Origin: Planctomycetota bacterium
Lineage (GTDB): Bacteria > Planctomycetota > Planctomycetia > Planctomycetales > Planctomycetaceae
DNA: 12,260 nucleotides
Direction of reading: 5' to 3'
NCBI GenBank assembly: GCA_027622115.1
Contig: JAQBZS010000109.1
Location: 1 to 12,260, forward strand
The notes below the pieces were generated by a model. The model saw only the letters and a list, made by a program, of their open reading frames with translations, was not told the DNA's origin and searched no databases. The translations under genes and the position numbers were made by a program. This document shows positions 1 through 7,040 of this stretch, one piece after another; within the stretch, counting starts at the first letter, position 1, and each line of letters opens with the position of its first letter.

Positions 1-471
1 GATCGCTCGCAAGCCTTCCTCGACCACTTCCTGCTGGATCAACTGGTAGCCTTTGAAGGCCTGACGATACAAGCGCGACGCCTTGAACACCAGCAGCACG
101 GTCGCATGACGATTCTTCAGAATCAACAGCATGCGATCCAGACCTTCGCGACGAGCCCGGTAACCGCGTTGCGCTTCGTCGACGCACACGAACTCCGGAG
201 GGCAATAGATGCCCTTGTTGGCCGCGTGCTGGACACTGGTCCGCACCTGGTCGGACGTGCTGTGCTGCCGCTTCGAGCTGAAGCGACTGTAAATCGTGCC
301 GATGTCGAGTCCTTGTCCCAACGCCCATGCGATCCGCTCGTCAAGCGGAGCCGCAGGATCGAAACCGGAGAGGTCGACGTCGGTCTTCTCGGCGGCCTCC
401 TGCCACCACTCGTGAACTTCGCGGGCAAGTTCTTGACTGGCAGCGCCCGCATCAGGAAGTTGAAAAGCCAT
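1..471 (-). CDS. Serine recombinase (resolvase/invertase family), N-terminal part, runs off the left edge
   Basis: The reading frame is open from the ATG at 471 to base 1 (157 codons), and the gene continues outside the window. Serine recombinases cut and rejoin DNA through a serine-phosphate link. Seen here: YSRFSSKRQ at residues 61-69, matching the family's Y-x-R-x-S...Q start with S65 as the likely nucleophile; a D98...RRxGLDRML stretch at about 98-115; and FKASRLYRQ at 129-137, where R133 and R136 fit the family's R-L-x-R pair. About 55 residues precede the catalytic domain, more than in classical resolvases. The start is supported by a GGAGG eight bases before the ATG. A 28-bp operator-like repeat lies about 120 bases upstream. 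Whether it is a large serine integrase or a shorter resolvase-type enzyme cannot be told without the C-terminus. Confidence 0.85.
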   Translation of the reverse strand, partial: MAFQLPDAGAASQELAREVHEWWQEAAEKTDVDLSGFDPAAPLDERIAWALGQGLDIGTIYSRFSSKRQHSTSDQVRTSVQHAANKGIYCPPEFVCVDEAQRGYRARREGLDRMLLILKNRHATVLLVFKASRLYRQAFKGYQLIQQEVVEEGLRAI

Positions 472-590
472 AATTAGGCCCTCCATTAGTTGTGCTGAGC
501 GATAGCGCCGCTTCCTGGCGGCTTACCTGAGGCAACCGCGCCTCAAGGTCGCATCAGCGATTACGAAACACGGGCAACAATACGGATCGC

Positions 591-618
591 CGATCACACG
601 GCGGTCACAGCGTGTGAT
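591..618 (-). promoter_or_regulatory. 28-bp operator-like repeat, copy A
   Basis: First of three copies (others at 1380-1407 and 3137-3164). On the plus strand it reads CGATCACAC, five variable bases, TCACA, a GCG spacer, then TGTGAT. The last part is an inverted repeat and the first part supplies a third half-site. It lies 119 bases upstream of the serine recombinase ATG. The repeat is seen directly; its role as a regulator binding site is inferred from its symmetry and its repeated intergenic position. The rest of the 269-base gap (472-740) holds no gene that I can support. Confidence 0.7.
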
Positions 619-740
619 TTCTGAAAGGATCGTGGGGACCACGTAGAAAAGTCTGCGCAGGCGAGAGAGAAAGAAGGCGCAGGAGTCGCGCTGGAATTAC
701 AGTCGCTAACATTCGGCGCGACAAAATGATTGGTGCGGTA

Positions 741-1316
741 CTATTGCGCACCGATGCGTTGCTGGACCTGACTCCGCAGTCGGTTCAATTCCTCGACAGC
801 AGCGTCAATCGCCGGGAGTACATTCGCAGCATCCTCGGTATCGGTGGACGCAACTTCGTCCAGGAAGATGTCAATCTGCTGACAAACGTCGCGCAGCCAT
901 TCGGCGATGCTGATGCGCTCGTGCTCGTTGGTCGACTTGCGGCGTTTCTTCTTCGGACCTACTTTCCGACTTTTCCGTTTTCGCTTGCGATAGGCCTCTT
1001 GAACAGACAACCCGTCGACGGAATTCTCGGTGTCGAAAGATCGCTGGATGGCGCGGGCCTTCGACGCCCTGGTTTTGTCGATTCCCAGTTCATCCAGAAA
1101 CTTCGCCCACTGGCCATAGGAGAATTGTCGCCGCGCCAGGTTCAGCGCCAGGCCGAGTTGCCAGTAGGCCCGCGCGAGCGACCGCTCATCGGCGTCGATT
1201 TCGTGATGACGTGCCTGAGCGAACGCGCCGAGTCGCTCAATGTCCCAGGCTTCATTCGGCTGCTCGTCCAAAAGTTGCGACTCGCAACTTTTCCCATCCC
1301 GCTGTTGAATGCTCAT
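741..1316 (-). CDS. DUF3102-like protein with basic central tract
   Basis: A 191-residue protein. Residues about 47-95 (ARAYWQLGLALNLARRQF, then SYGQWAKFLDELGID and KARAI) resemble DUF3102-type domains found in plasmid, phage and element proteins, in which a helical segment is followed by a helix-turn-helix-like stretch. Residues 109-128 are a dense Lys/Arg tract, suggesting nucleic-acid contact. The C-terminal 60 residues look helical and acidic, possibly a coiled coil or oligomerisation segment. The ATG at 1316 is chosen because GGAG stands seven bases before it; a longer version starting at 1367 lacks such support. Operator copy B lies 63 bases upstream. The exact function is unknown, and the family assignment is by eye. 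A plus-strand frame over the same bases has no recognisable content. Confidence 0.65.
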   Translation of the reverse strand: MSIQQRDGKSCESQLLDEQPNEAWDIERLGAFAQARHHEIDADERSLARAYWQLGLALNLARRQFSYGQWAKFLDELGIDKTRASKARAIQRSFDTENSVDGLSVQEAYRKRKRKSRKVGPKKKRRKSTNEHERISIAEWLRDVCQQIDIFLDEVASTDTEDAANVLPAIDAAVEELNRLRSQVQQRIGAQ

Positions 1317-1379
1317 TGAACTGCTCCGTGTTTGGATTCGGGTTTTTCCGAACCGTCCACGGAGCAAGGTACTGATCGG

Positions 1380-1407
1380 CGATCACACCGCAGTCACACG
1401 CTGTGAT
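1380..1407 (-). promoter_or_regulatory. 28-bp operator-like repeat, copy B
   Basis: Second copy, in the same strand orientation as copy A. It reads CGATCACAC, then TCACA-CGC-TGTGAT, where the spacer is CGC instead of the GCG in copy A. It lies 63 bases upstream of the DUF3102-like ATG. The AAGT after the repeat is shared with copy C but not with copy A. A TATGAT hexamer for the minus strand lies just beyond the repeat (1420-1425) and could be a -10 box, but I see no good -35 partner. Confidence 0.7.
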
Positions 1408-1513
1408 AAGTCGCCGAGAATCATAGAGAAGCCCCAATCAGCTGCGGATTGGCCAAGTCTCAAGAGTTAAGATTCCCCTCATAGTATAATGCCGCAAAAA
1501 TCGCTTGAATTTA

Positions 1514-1557
1514 GTAAGTCATTGCACGAAAGTGACTTACGGCGCGGAAATGGCGCC
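1514..1557 (-). terminator. Two adjacent hairpins downstream of the 492-residue gene
   Basis: GTAAGTCA and TGACTTAC (1514-1521 and 1533-1540) form a perfect 8-bp stem with an 11-base loop. Next to it GGCGC and GCGCC (1541-1545 and 1553-1557) form a 5-bp stem. Both lie just past the stop of the minus-strand gene ending at 1566. There is no immediate U-run in the transcript, so this is a possible rather than a strong intrinsic terminator. Nothing else is seen in the rest of 1408-1565. Confidence 0.35.
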
Positions 1558-1565
1558 AATTCGCG

Positions 1566-3044
1566 TCAGATCGACCTTGTTTCCCGCGATGATGTCTCGA
1601 ATCCTGTTGGATCGATGGTCCATTCGTCCGCCCCGCTGTCCTCAAGGTCGACGACTTTGATTTCATCCGGGGCTAAGTCCAGGCGCATCGCTCCATCGGC
1701 ATGTTCAATCAGTGCGGCAAGCTGGGTGGCGGGTACGTTTGGCAAATCGTCACTCTCCATGAGGATCTTACAGAGGCGACTCTTGAGGTTGCTCAACGCG
1801 TGAGGCGTTGGAGAACCACTGATGTGGTAACGATCAACGCAATCGAGGCGTTCACCCTGTGCGGCGAGAAAACGCAGCAGTTCCCAGGGCCGGTTTTTCC
1901 GATTCCAATCGACGTTCAACTTCTCACCGTCGAAAAACACCATCCGCGGACGCGTGACCACGACAAGTCGATACTGCGAGCGCGCTTCGTTGATGATTTC
2001 CTCCAGTGACAACTCGCGGCGATATAACTCGGCGACATCCTCAATCGCTGCCAAGACTTGCTGGATCGCATCCATGACCACGATGCTGGCCTGTCGGCGG
2101 CCCGATTCCTGAATCGTCCTGGCATCGACCTGGTCATACTCGATGAGTTCGAACAGCCGTCTGAACTCAAGACCGAGCATGCCAGACTTCGCTTGGTAGA
2201 TATCTTCCCTCAAATCCAACCACGGCAACTCTGGTCTGGGATGATAAGCGATGTAAACCTGCATCAGTGTGCAACAGGCATCTCGCATACGACCGTCGTC
2301 GCCTGACAAACAGGTTGCTTTGAGATTTTCGACACATTTGTCGAGGTGAATCATCGTCATGAAGAACGGTTCATATTCTCCGTGCGGATCATCGGACGTT
2401 TGCATGATCCGTACAAGCATCTGATTCCAGACGCCCTTCAAGTGATGCACCCAGAAGTCGATGCGGGCAAACAGCATCCGCGTAATACCATCGCCCAGCA
2501 CGGGAATATTCGGTCGAAACCTGGTGAACGCTTCGTAAAACCAAGAGTCTTCACTTACGACAAATAGATGATCTTCGAGGTAGGGAAAATCGAGGCTCAT
2601 GACTAGGTCGAACCAGGGCTGTTCGGCCATCTTCTCGGCGATGCAGGGTGTATCCTCTTCGGCCTTTGGCTCTTCTGCCTCTTCTTGTAGCGACGAAGCG
2701 CCGTATTTCCGCTCGTTCAACTCCTGAAGCAGGTCTCGATCCCGCATGAGGTCCCGAAATTCATCCCGATCGCCCAGCTTGGCGACTTCTGAAGCGCAGG
2801 CGACCAGAGCATCGGACACGGCAACGACCTGCTGTCGTTCCGGGACATCGGTTTCGGCAGCAAGTCGCTCCACGCCGAACTTGACGTAGCGTCGAAACGC
2901 CGGGTTTCGCTGGAGATCGGAGACCAGGGGCACCACGTACTCCCGCAACCACGCCTCGATCTTATCGGACTTCTCTTCGTCCAGTTCCCAGGCGCCGGGA
3001 GCAATCCGTTGGTATTTTCTTTGGGCAAGTTCAAGCCGATCCAT
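1566..3044 (-). CDS. Unrecognised 492-residue protein with winged-helix-like C-terminus
   Basis: I do not recognise the family. The N-terminal third is charged and helical, with an acidic low-complexity linker at about 119-131. The middle (about 140-350) is rich in aromatic residues and looks alpha-helical, with no membrane segment. Residues about 364-466 resemble an OmpR-type winged helix: RMVFFDGEKLNV strand-like start, then RPWELLRFLAAQGERL, then ALSNLKSRLCKIL as a candidate recognition helix, and a closing strand near 454-466. This suggests a DNA-binding regulator. The ATG at 3044 has GAGAG ten bases upstream; a TTG at 3053 in the same frame is the alternative. It is divergent from the excisionase-like gene, with operator copy C between them, so it is a candidate for binding the three repeats. 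That link is inference only. Confidence 0.7.
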   Translation of the reverse strand: MDRLELAQRKYQRIAPGAWELDEEKSDKIEAWLREYVVPLVSDLQRNPAFRRYVKFGVERLAAETDVPERQQVVAVSDALVACASEVAKLGDRDEFRDLMRDRDLLQELNERKYGASSLQEEAEEPKAEEDTPCIAEKMAEQPWFDLVMSLDFPYLEDHLFVVSEDSWFYEAFTRFRPNIPVLGDGITRMLFARIDFWVHHLKGVWNQMLVRIMQTSDDPHGEYEPFFMTMIHLDKCVENLKATCLSGDDGRMRDACCTLMQVYIAYHPRPELPWLDLREDIYQAKSGMLGLEFRRLFELIEYDQVDARTIQESGRRQASIVVMDAIQQVLAAIEDVAELYRRELSLEEIINEARSQYRLVVVTRPRMVFFDGEKLNVDWNRKNRPWELLRFLAAQGERLDCVDRYHISGSPTPHALSNLKSRLCKILMESDDLPNVPATQLAALIEHADGAMRLDLAPDEIKVVDLEDSGADEWTIDPTGFETSSRETRSI

Positions 3045-3136
3045 CTCGGGCAATCTCTCAAATCATTACATGACAGGCAGTTGCAGCCGAACGCCCGCAA
3101 GCCAATCGGCGAGTTGTTCGGTCACTTCAGCCACTT

Positions 3137-3164
3137 ATCACACGCTGTGATCGGCGTGTGATCG
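3137..3164 (+). promoter_or_regulatory. 28-bp operator-like repeat, copy C (inverted relative to A and B)
   Basis: Read on the minus strand, this copy is CGATCACAC, five bases, TCACA-GCG-TGTGAT, differing from copy A at only two of 28 positions. Its end that faces the gene in A and B here faces the plus-strand excisionase-like gene, 89 bases away. Orientation relative to a target gene is thus the same in all three copies. It also sits in the divergent gap upstream of the 492-residue gene and could act on both. Confidence 0.7.
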
Positions 3165-3253
3165 CCGGTTTCTAACTTGGAAGCAGTAACGATGACATCC
3201 ATCACCCACGCCGGCCCGCAGATGCGCCGACCGGCCAGGAGTGCCGACGGAAA

Positions 3254-3559
3254 ATGTCCCGGGAACTGCTCTCATCACAAGACGCCGCTCGCCGACTCGG
3301 CATCACTACGGCGACTCTGTACGACTGGCTGGCCCAGTCTGATGCGGGCACGTTCATGATTCGCGGTCAACCGACGACCATCAATTATTACCAGGGCGGT
3401 CGCAAGGGCCAAGGTCGCATCAAGATTGACAGCCAGGAACTGGAGCGTTTGTTGGAACTGATGTTTGTCTCACCCAAGTCGCAAACAATTCGACGAGCGC
3501 CACGCAAACAGACATCGATGCAGCACATCACTACCAAACTGGGCCGGCCTGACGATTGA
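3254..3559 (+). CDS. Excisionase-like helix-turn-helix protein
   Basis: A 101-residue protein. Residues 5-27 (LLSSQDAARRLGITTATLYDW) have the spacing of the MerR/excisionase-type helix-turn-helix, and residues about 37-60 could form the wing. The tail from 75 on is basic. Small proteins of this kind bind DNA as recombination directionality factors for integrases or as local repressors. An AGGAG lies 12 bases before the ATG, rather far but the best candidate. The gene is convergent with the tyrosine integrase across a 427-base gap, which fits an excisionase role for that enzyme or for the serine recombinase. It could instead be a transcriptional regulator. Operator copy C lies upstream. Confidence 0.75.
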   Translation: MSRELLSSQDAARRLGITTATLYDWLAQSDAGTFMIRGQPTTINYYQGGRKGQGRIKIDSQELERLLELMFVSPKSQTIRRAPRKQTSMQHITTKLGRPDD

Positions 3560-3591
3560 TGTGCCCGCGGCAACCATTGACACGTAGTAAA

Positions 3592-3669
3592 CCCTTGGCG
3601 GCAAGCCCTTCGTACGGCAATGCGAGGGCCGATCAAACCCGACCCGGTTGATAATCGGGTCGGGTTTTT
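3592..3669 (+). repeat. 14-mer plus hairpin unit 1, ending in a rho-independent terminator
   Basis: The 14-mer CCCTTGGCGGCAAG (3592-3605) is followed by GCAATG (3617-3622). A 12-bp perfect stem AAACCCGACCCG / CGGGTCGGGTTT (3635-3646 and 3656-3667) follows, with a 9-base loop and a T-run ending at 3669. The hairpin is a good terminator for the excisionase-like gene ending at 3559. The upstream 14-mer and GCAATG recur in unit 2 with the same distance (29 bases) from 14-mer to hairpin, so the unit is more than a terminator. The stretch 3560-3986 holds no credible gene; it contains this unit, further hairpins and unit 2. Confidence 0.7.
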
Positions 3670-3707
3670 GTTCGCCAAACAATTAAGCCATCCCAACCCC
3701 CGTGTTA

Positions 3708-3768
3708 GACTCCGTGAAGTTGGCCGGCCTATCGGCCAGTCGGAGCAATCGATCAAATTGCGATCGAT
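3708..3768 (+). other. Hairpin-rich spacer between the two repeat units
   Basis: Two dyads lie side by side. TGGCCG / CGGCCA (3721-3726 and 3733-3738) is flanked by CTCCG / CGGAG (3710-3714 and 3741-3745). ATCGATC / GATCGAT (3748-3754 and 3762-3768) has a 7-base loop. There is no coding content. The stretch could be the body of a structured RNA or protein-binding dyads near an attachment site; the sequence does not decide. Confidence 0.4.
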
Positions 3769-3838
3769 CGTTGTGTTCCGGGAGATGCGTCGAAAAACGC
3801 CCGCTCGGATGGCCAACAAGATAGCGTGAGTATCGAAT

Positions 3839-3911
3839 CCCTTGGCGGCAAGTTTTACTGCGCTGCAATGGGAAGAACGAGACCCGCATCAGAGTCAAAC
3901 CTGATGCGGGT
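3839..3911 (+). repeat. 14-mer plus hairpin unit 2
   Basis: The 14-mer is identical to that in unit 1 (3839-3852) and is followed by GCAATG (3865-3870). An 11-bp perfect stem ACCCGCATCAG / CTGATGCGGGT (3882-3892 and 3901-3911) follows, with an 8-base loop. The stem sequence differs from that of unit 1, but its position relative to the 14-mer is the same. The T-run after the stem is poor, so it is a weaker terminator. It lies 75 bases past the stop of the minus-strand integrase and could serve as a bidirectional stop. Confidence 0.65.
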
Positions 3912-3986
3912 TGTCGCACCTAATTGCTAAGCCGAGAGCCTTCACCTTACTTGACGCAAAATCGCTTTCAGTTTAGCTGTGAGGGA

Positions 3987-5135
3987 TTAACCTGCCTTTC
4001 GCTTGGAGGGCTTCTTGCCCAACGCTGCCCAGAGTGGGTCGTTGTACTGATCGGCCCACGCCGCGTAGTGATCCCAGCAAACTTTGGGCGTGTTCCCCAT
4101 CAGTCCCGCGAGCACCTCGATCGTGACCGGCACGCCGGTGTAGTACCCGCTCAGCGTGCGCTTCGCGAAGGTGTGCCGACACGTGTACATGCAGCGGTCA
4201 TCGGGCAGCTTCAGTTTGCGTTTCAATTCGAGAAACCGTTGCACACCGTTGCAACGTTTCCATTGCCGACCCCGAGTCGTGCGAAACAACGGAGCCCCGC
4301 TCCCTCTAGGCGCCGTCAGCATCAACTGCAGCGTGATCGACTCCATCTCATCGCAAAGCATGATGCGTCGATCCTTGCCGGTCTTCTTGGCACTCTTGTG
4401 ACCGTGACCTCCATCGGCAGTTCGAGCTTTCAACAGGTAATACATGCCCTGCGGCGTTTCGACAACGTGATCGGCAGTGACTTTCGCCAATTCGGAATAC
4501 GGCCTTGCCCCGGTCAGGAGGCACGCCTTGATGAAAAGGCCATGGGCTTCGTCCGCTGCTTCAAGAATGGCAGTCTCTTCCTCGGGTGTGAACGCCGTCA
4601 CGCGCGGCGTTGCCGTCGGCTTCTGGTACCCCGCCACCGGATTCGATTCGAGATCGTCGAACTTGCAGCAGAAATTGAATGCTGCCTTCACAGACGCAAT
4701 CACGTTGCGCTGCGTGTTGTGATTCCACGACGTGTGCTTCTGAATCCACGTCCGTAGATGCTTCTTCTGAAACTCTTCGACCTTCAATGCACCACAGTAG
4801 CCACACAAATCGTTCAGCCACTTCTCGACCAGTTTGGCCCATTCGTGCGTCGCTGACTGATGCAGGTCCGCGAGATAGATTTCACAGACTTTCGCGACAG
4901 TCCATTCGCCCGATGACGTTGTTGGCTGCGGGCTCAATTCGTCGACGAGTTTCACGCGGGCGAAGGCCAGTCGCGCGGCTTCCTTGTTCTCTTTTCCACG
5001 GACACGTTCGCCTTGCTCATCAAAGAGGGGCACACGTTTCCTTGTTCCCGGTTCGGTGTAATACCAGCAGTCCGTCTGCTTCCAATGCCAGGCAGAACCA
5101 TGCTGCTGGCGACGTTGTTTTCGATTCCTTGCCAT
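3987..5135 (-). CDS. Tyrosine recombinase / phage-type integrase
   Basis: A 382-residue protein of usual integrase length that cuts and rejoins DNA through a tyrosine-phosphate link. The N-terminal region is basic (MARNRKQRRQ), followed by a SAM-like core-binding domain at about 75-175 and the catalytic domain at about 183-360. Visible catalytic residues are R211 in TGARPYSEL, a lysine in KKTGK near 250-254, R320 in the TCRHTFAKR motif, and Y357 in WDHYAAW. Two positions depart from the classical set: Y317 stands where HxxR has its first His, and N348 where the later His is expected. Such changes occur in active integrases. AGGA lies ten bases before the ATG. A 14-mer repeat flanks the gene on both sides in inverted orientation. 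Confidence 0.9.
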   Translation of the reverse strand: MARNRKQRRQQHGSAWHWKQTDCWYYTEPGTRKRVPLFDEQGERVRGKENKEAARLAFARVKLVDELSPQPTTSSGEWTVAKVCEIYLADLHQSATHEWAKLVEKWLNDLCGYCGALKVEEFQKKHLRTWIQKHTSWNHNTQRNVIASVKAAFNFCCKFDDLESNPVAGYQKPTATPRVTAFTPEEETAILEAADEAHGLFIKACLLTGARPYSELAKVTADHVVETPQGMYYLLKARTADGGHGHKSAKKTGKDRRIMLCDEMESITLQLMLTAPRGSGAPLFRTTRGRQWKRCNGVQRFLELKRKLKLPDDRCMYTCRHTFAKRTLSGYYTGVPVTIEVLAGLMGNTPKVCWDHYAAWADQYNDPLWAALGKKPSKRKAG

Positions 5136-5213
5136 TGGTCATTTGTCCTTTCGTAGCTCTCCCAGTTGCCGCTGGAAATTGACTGTGGAAATCGGGGATA
5201 AGACAATGAAGTC

Positions 5214-5231
5214 GGAACCGGTTTCGGTTCC
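5214..5231. repeat. Short perfect hairpin upstream of the integrase
   Basis: GGAACCG (5214-5220) and CGGTTCC (5225-5231) form a 7-bp stem with a 4-base loop. It directly abuts the inverted third copy of the 14-mer. It could be a leader element of the integrase transcript, a protein-binding dyad, or part of a tandem terminator with the next hairpin. Confidence 0.5.
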
Positions 5232-5244
5232 TTGCCGCCAAGGG
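5231..5244 (-). repeat. Third copy of the 14-mer, inverted
   Basis: The plus strand reads CTTGCCGCCAAGGG, the exact reverse complement of the 14-mer at 3592-3605 and 3839-3852. It is 96 bases upstream of the integrase start and overlaps the left arm of the strong hairpin that follows. Unlike units 1 and 2, it has no GCAATG and no hairpin at 29 bases. Confidence 0.75.
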
Positions 5245-5286
5245 GCCGCCAAACGGGTTGCCGCCCGTGGCCCCTTGGTCTTTTTA
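5238..5286 (+). terminator. Strong rho-independent terminator between the mobile element and the sulfatase
   Basis: A perfect 10-bp stem CCAAGGGGCC / GGCCCCTTGG (5238-5247 and 5269-5278) has an inner CGGG / CCCG stem in its 21-base loop and is followed by TCTTTTT. It would stop plus-strand transcription from the element side before the sulfatase gene. No plus-strand gene ends nearby, so it may be the terminator of a host gene displaced by the insertion, or an insulator. Confidence 0.7.
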
Positions 5287-5360
5287 CGCACCGATAGCGC
5301 GGTGGTGAGCGAGCGAGAATCGAGCGCAGCGCACTCGCGTTGAGAAATAGAGGATTCATC

Positions 5361-6851
<1,491 letters not shown>

Positions 6852-6863
6852 GGTGTGAGACAA

Positions 6864-6969
6864 CTCGTAGCACGGGACATTTCGTAGCATGGGACCATTG
6901 TCCCGTGACCATTTCGTAGCACGGGACCATTGTCCCGTGACCGCTCGGGACAATGGTCCCAAGCTACGG
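6864..6969. repeat. Cluster of REP-like palindromic repeats
   Basis: The unit is CGTAGCAYGGGACCATTG followed by TCCCGTGACC. There is a truncated copy at about 6864-6880, two full direct copies at about 6881-6911 and 6912-6942 (period about 31), and one inverted copy at about 6943-6969. The last direct and the inverted copy form an almost perfect 22-base-arm hairpin (6915-6968) with a 10-base loop. The truncated copy looks like a deletion product of the same unit. Such intergenic palindromes are probably spread by a REP-associated mechanism; no transposase is nearby. The stem could also stop transcription from the sulfatase. Confidence 0.8.
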
Positions 6970-7040
6970 TCGAGTCGATAGGTTTGTGTTTGCGAGTGAC
7001 CTTAGAGTGAGTCCGGAATCAATAGCACTGGAGATCAACA

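Noticed and set aside
106..477. Plus-strand open frame of 123 codons
   Set aside because: It is antisense to the serine recombinase, whose motifs and ribosome binding site are clear; the plus frame has no recognisable content.
726..1319. Plus-strand open frame of 197 codons
   Set aside because: It covers the same bases as the DUF3102-like gene, which has GGAG before its start and an operator copy upstream; the plus-strand product looks like a shadow.
3577..3582. TTGACA, a possible -35 box before unit 1
   Set aside because: No acceptable -10 box stands 16-18 bases downstream, so a promoter for a small RNA cannot be supported from sequence alone.
3700..3712. GTTAGAC, resembling an integron attC end
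   Set aside because: No matching inner or outer partner was found at attC distances, and the integrase has no visible integron-specific insert.
3388..3819. Minus-strand frame across the excisionase-like gene and the hairpin region
   Set aside because: It runs through two hairpin units and a terminator, has no motif and has poor coding character.
5136..5340. Search for a tRNA gene as integrase target
   Set aside because: No cloverleaf or T-loop signature was seen; the hairpins do not fit a tRNA.
6864..6969. Repeats considered as a CRISPR array
   Set aside because: The units are palindromic, adjacent with almost no spacer, one is inverted and one truncated; this fits REP-type repeats.
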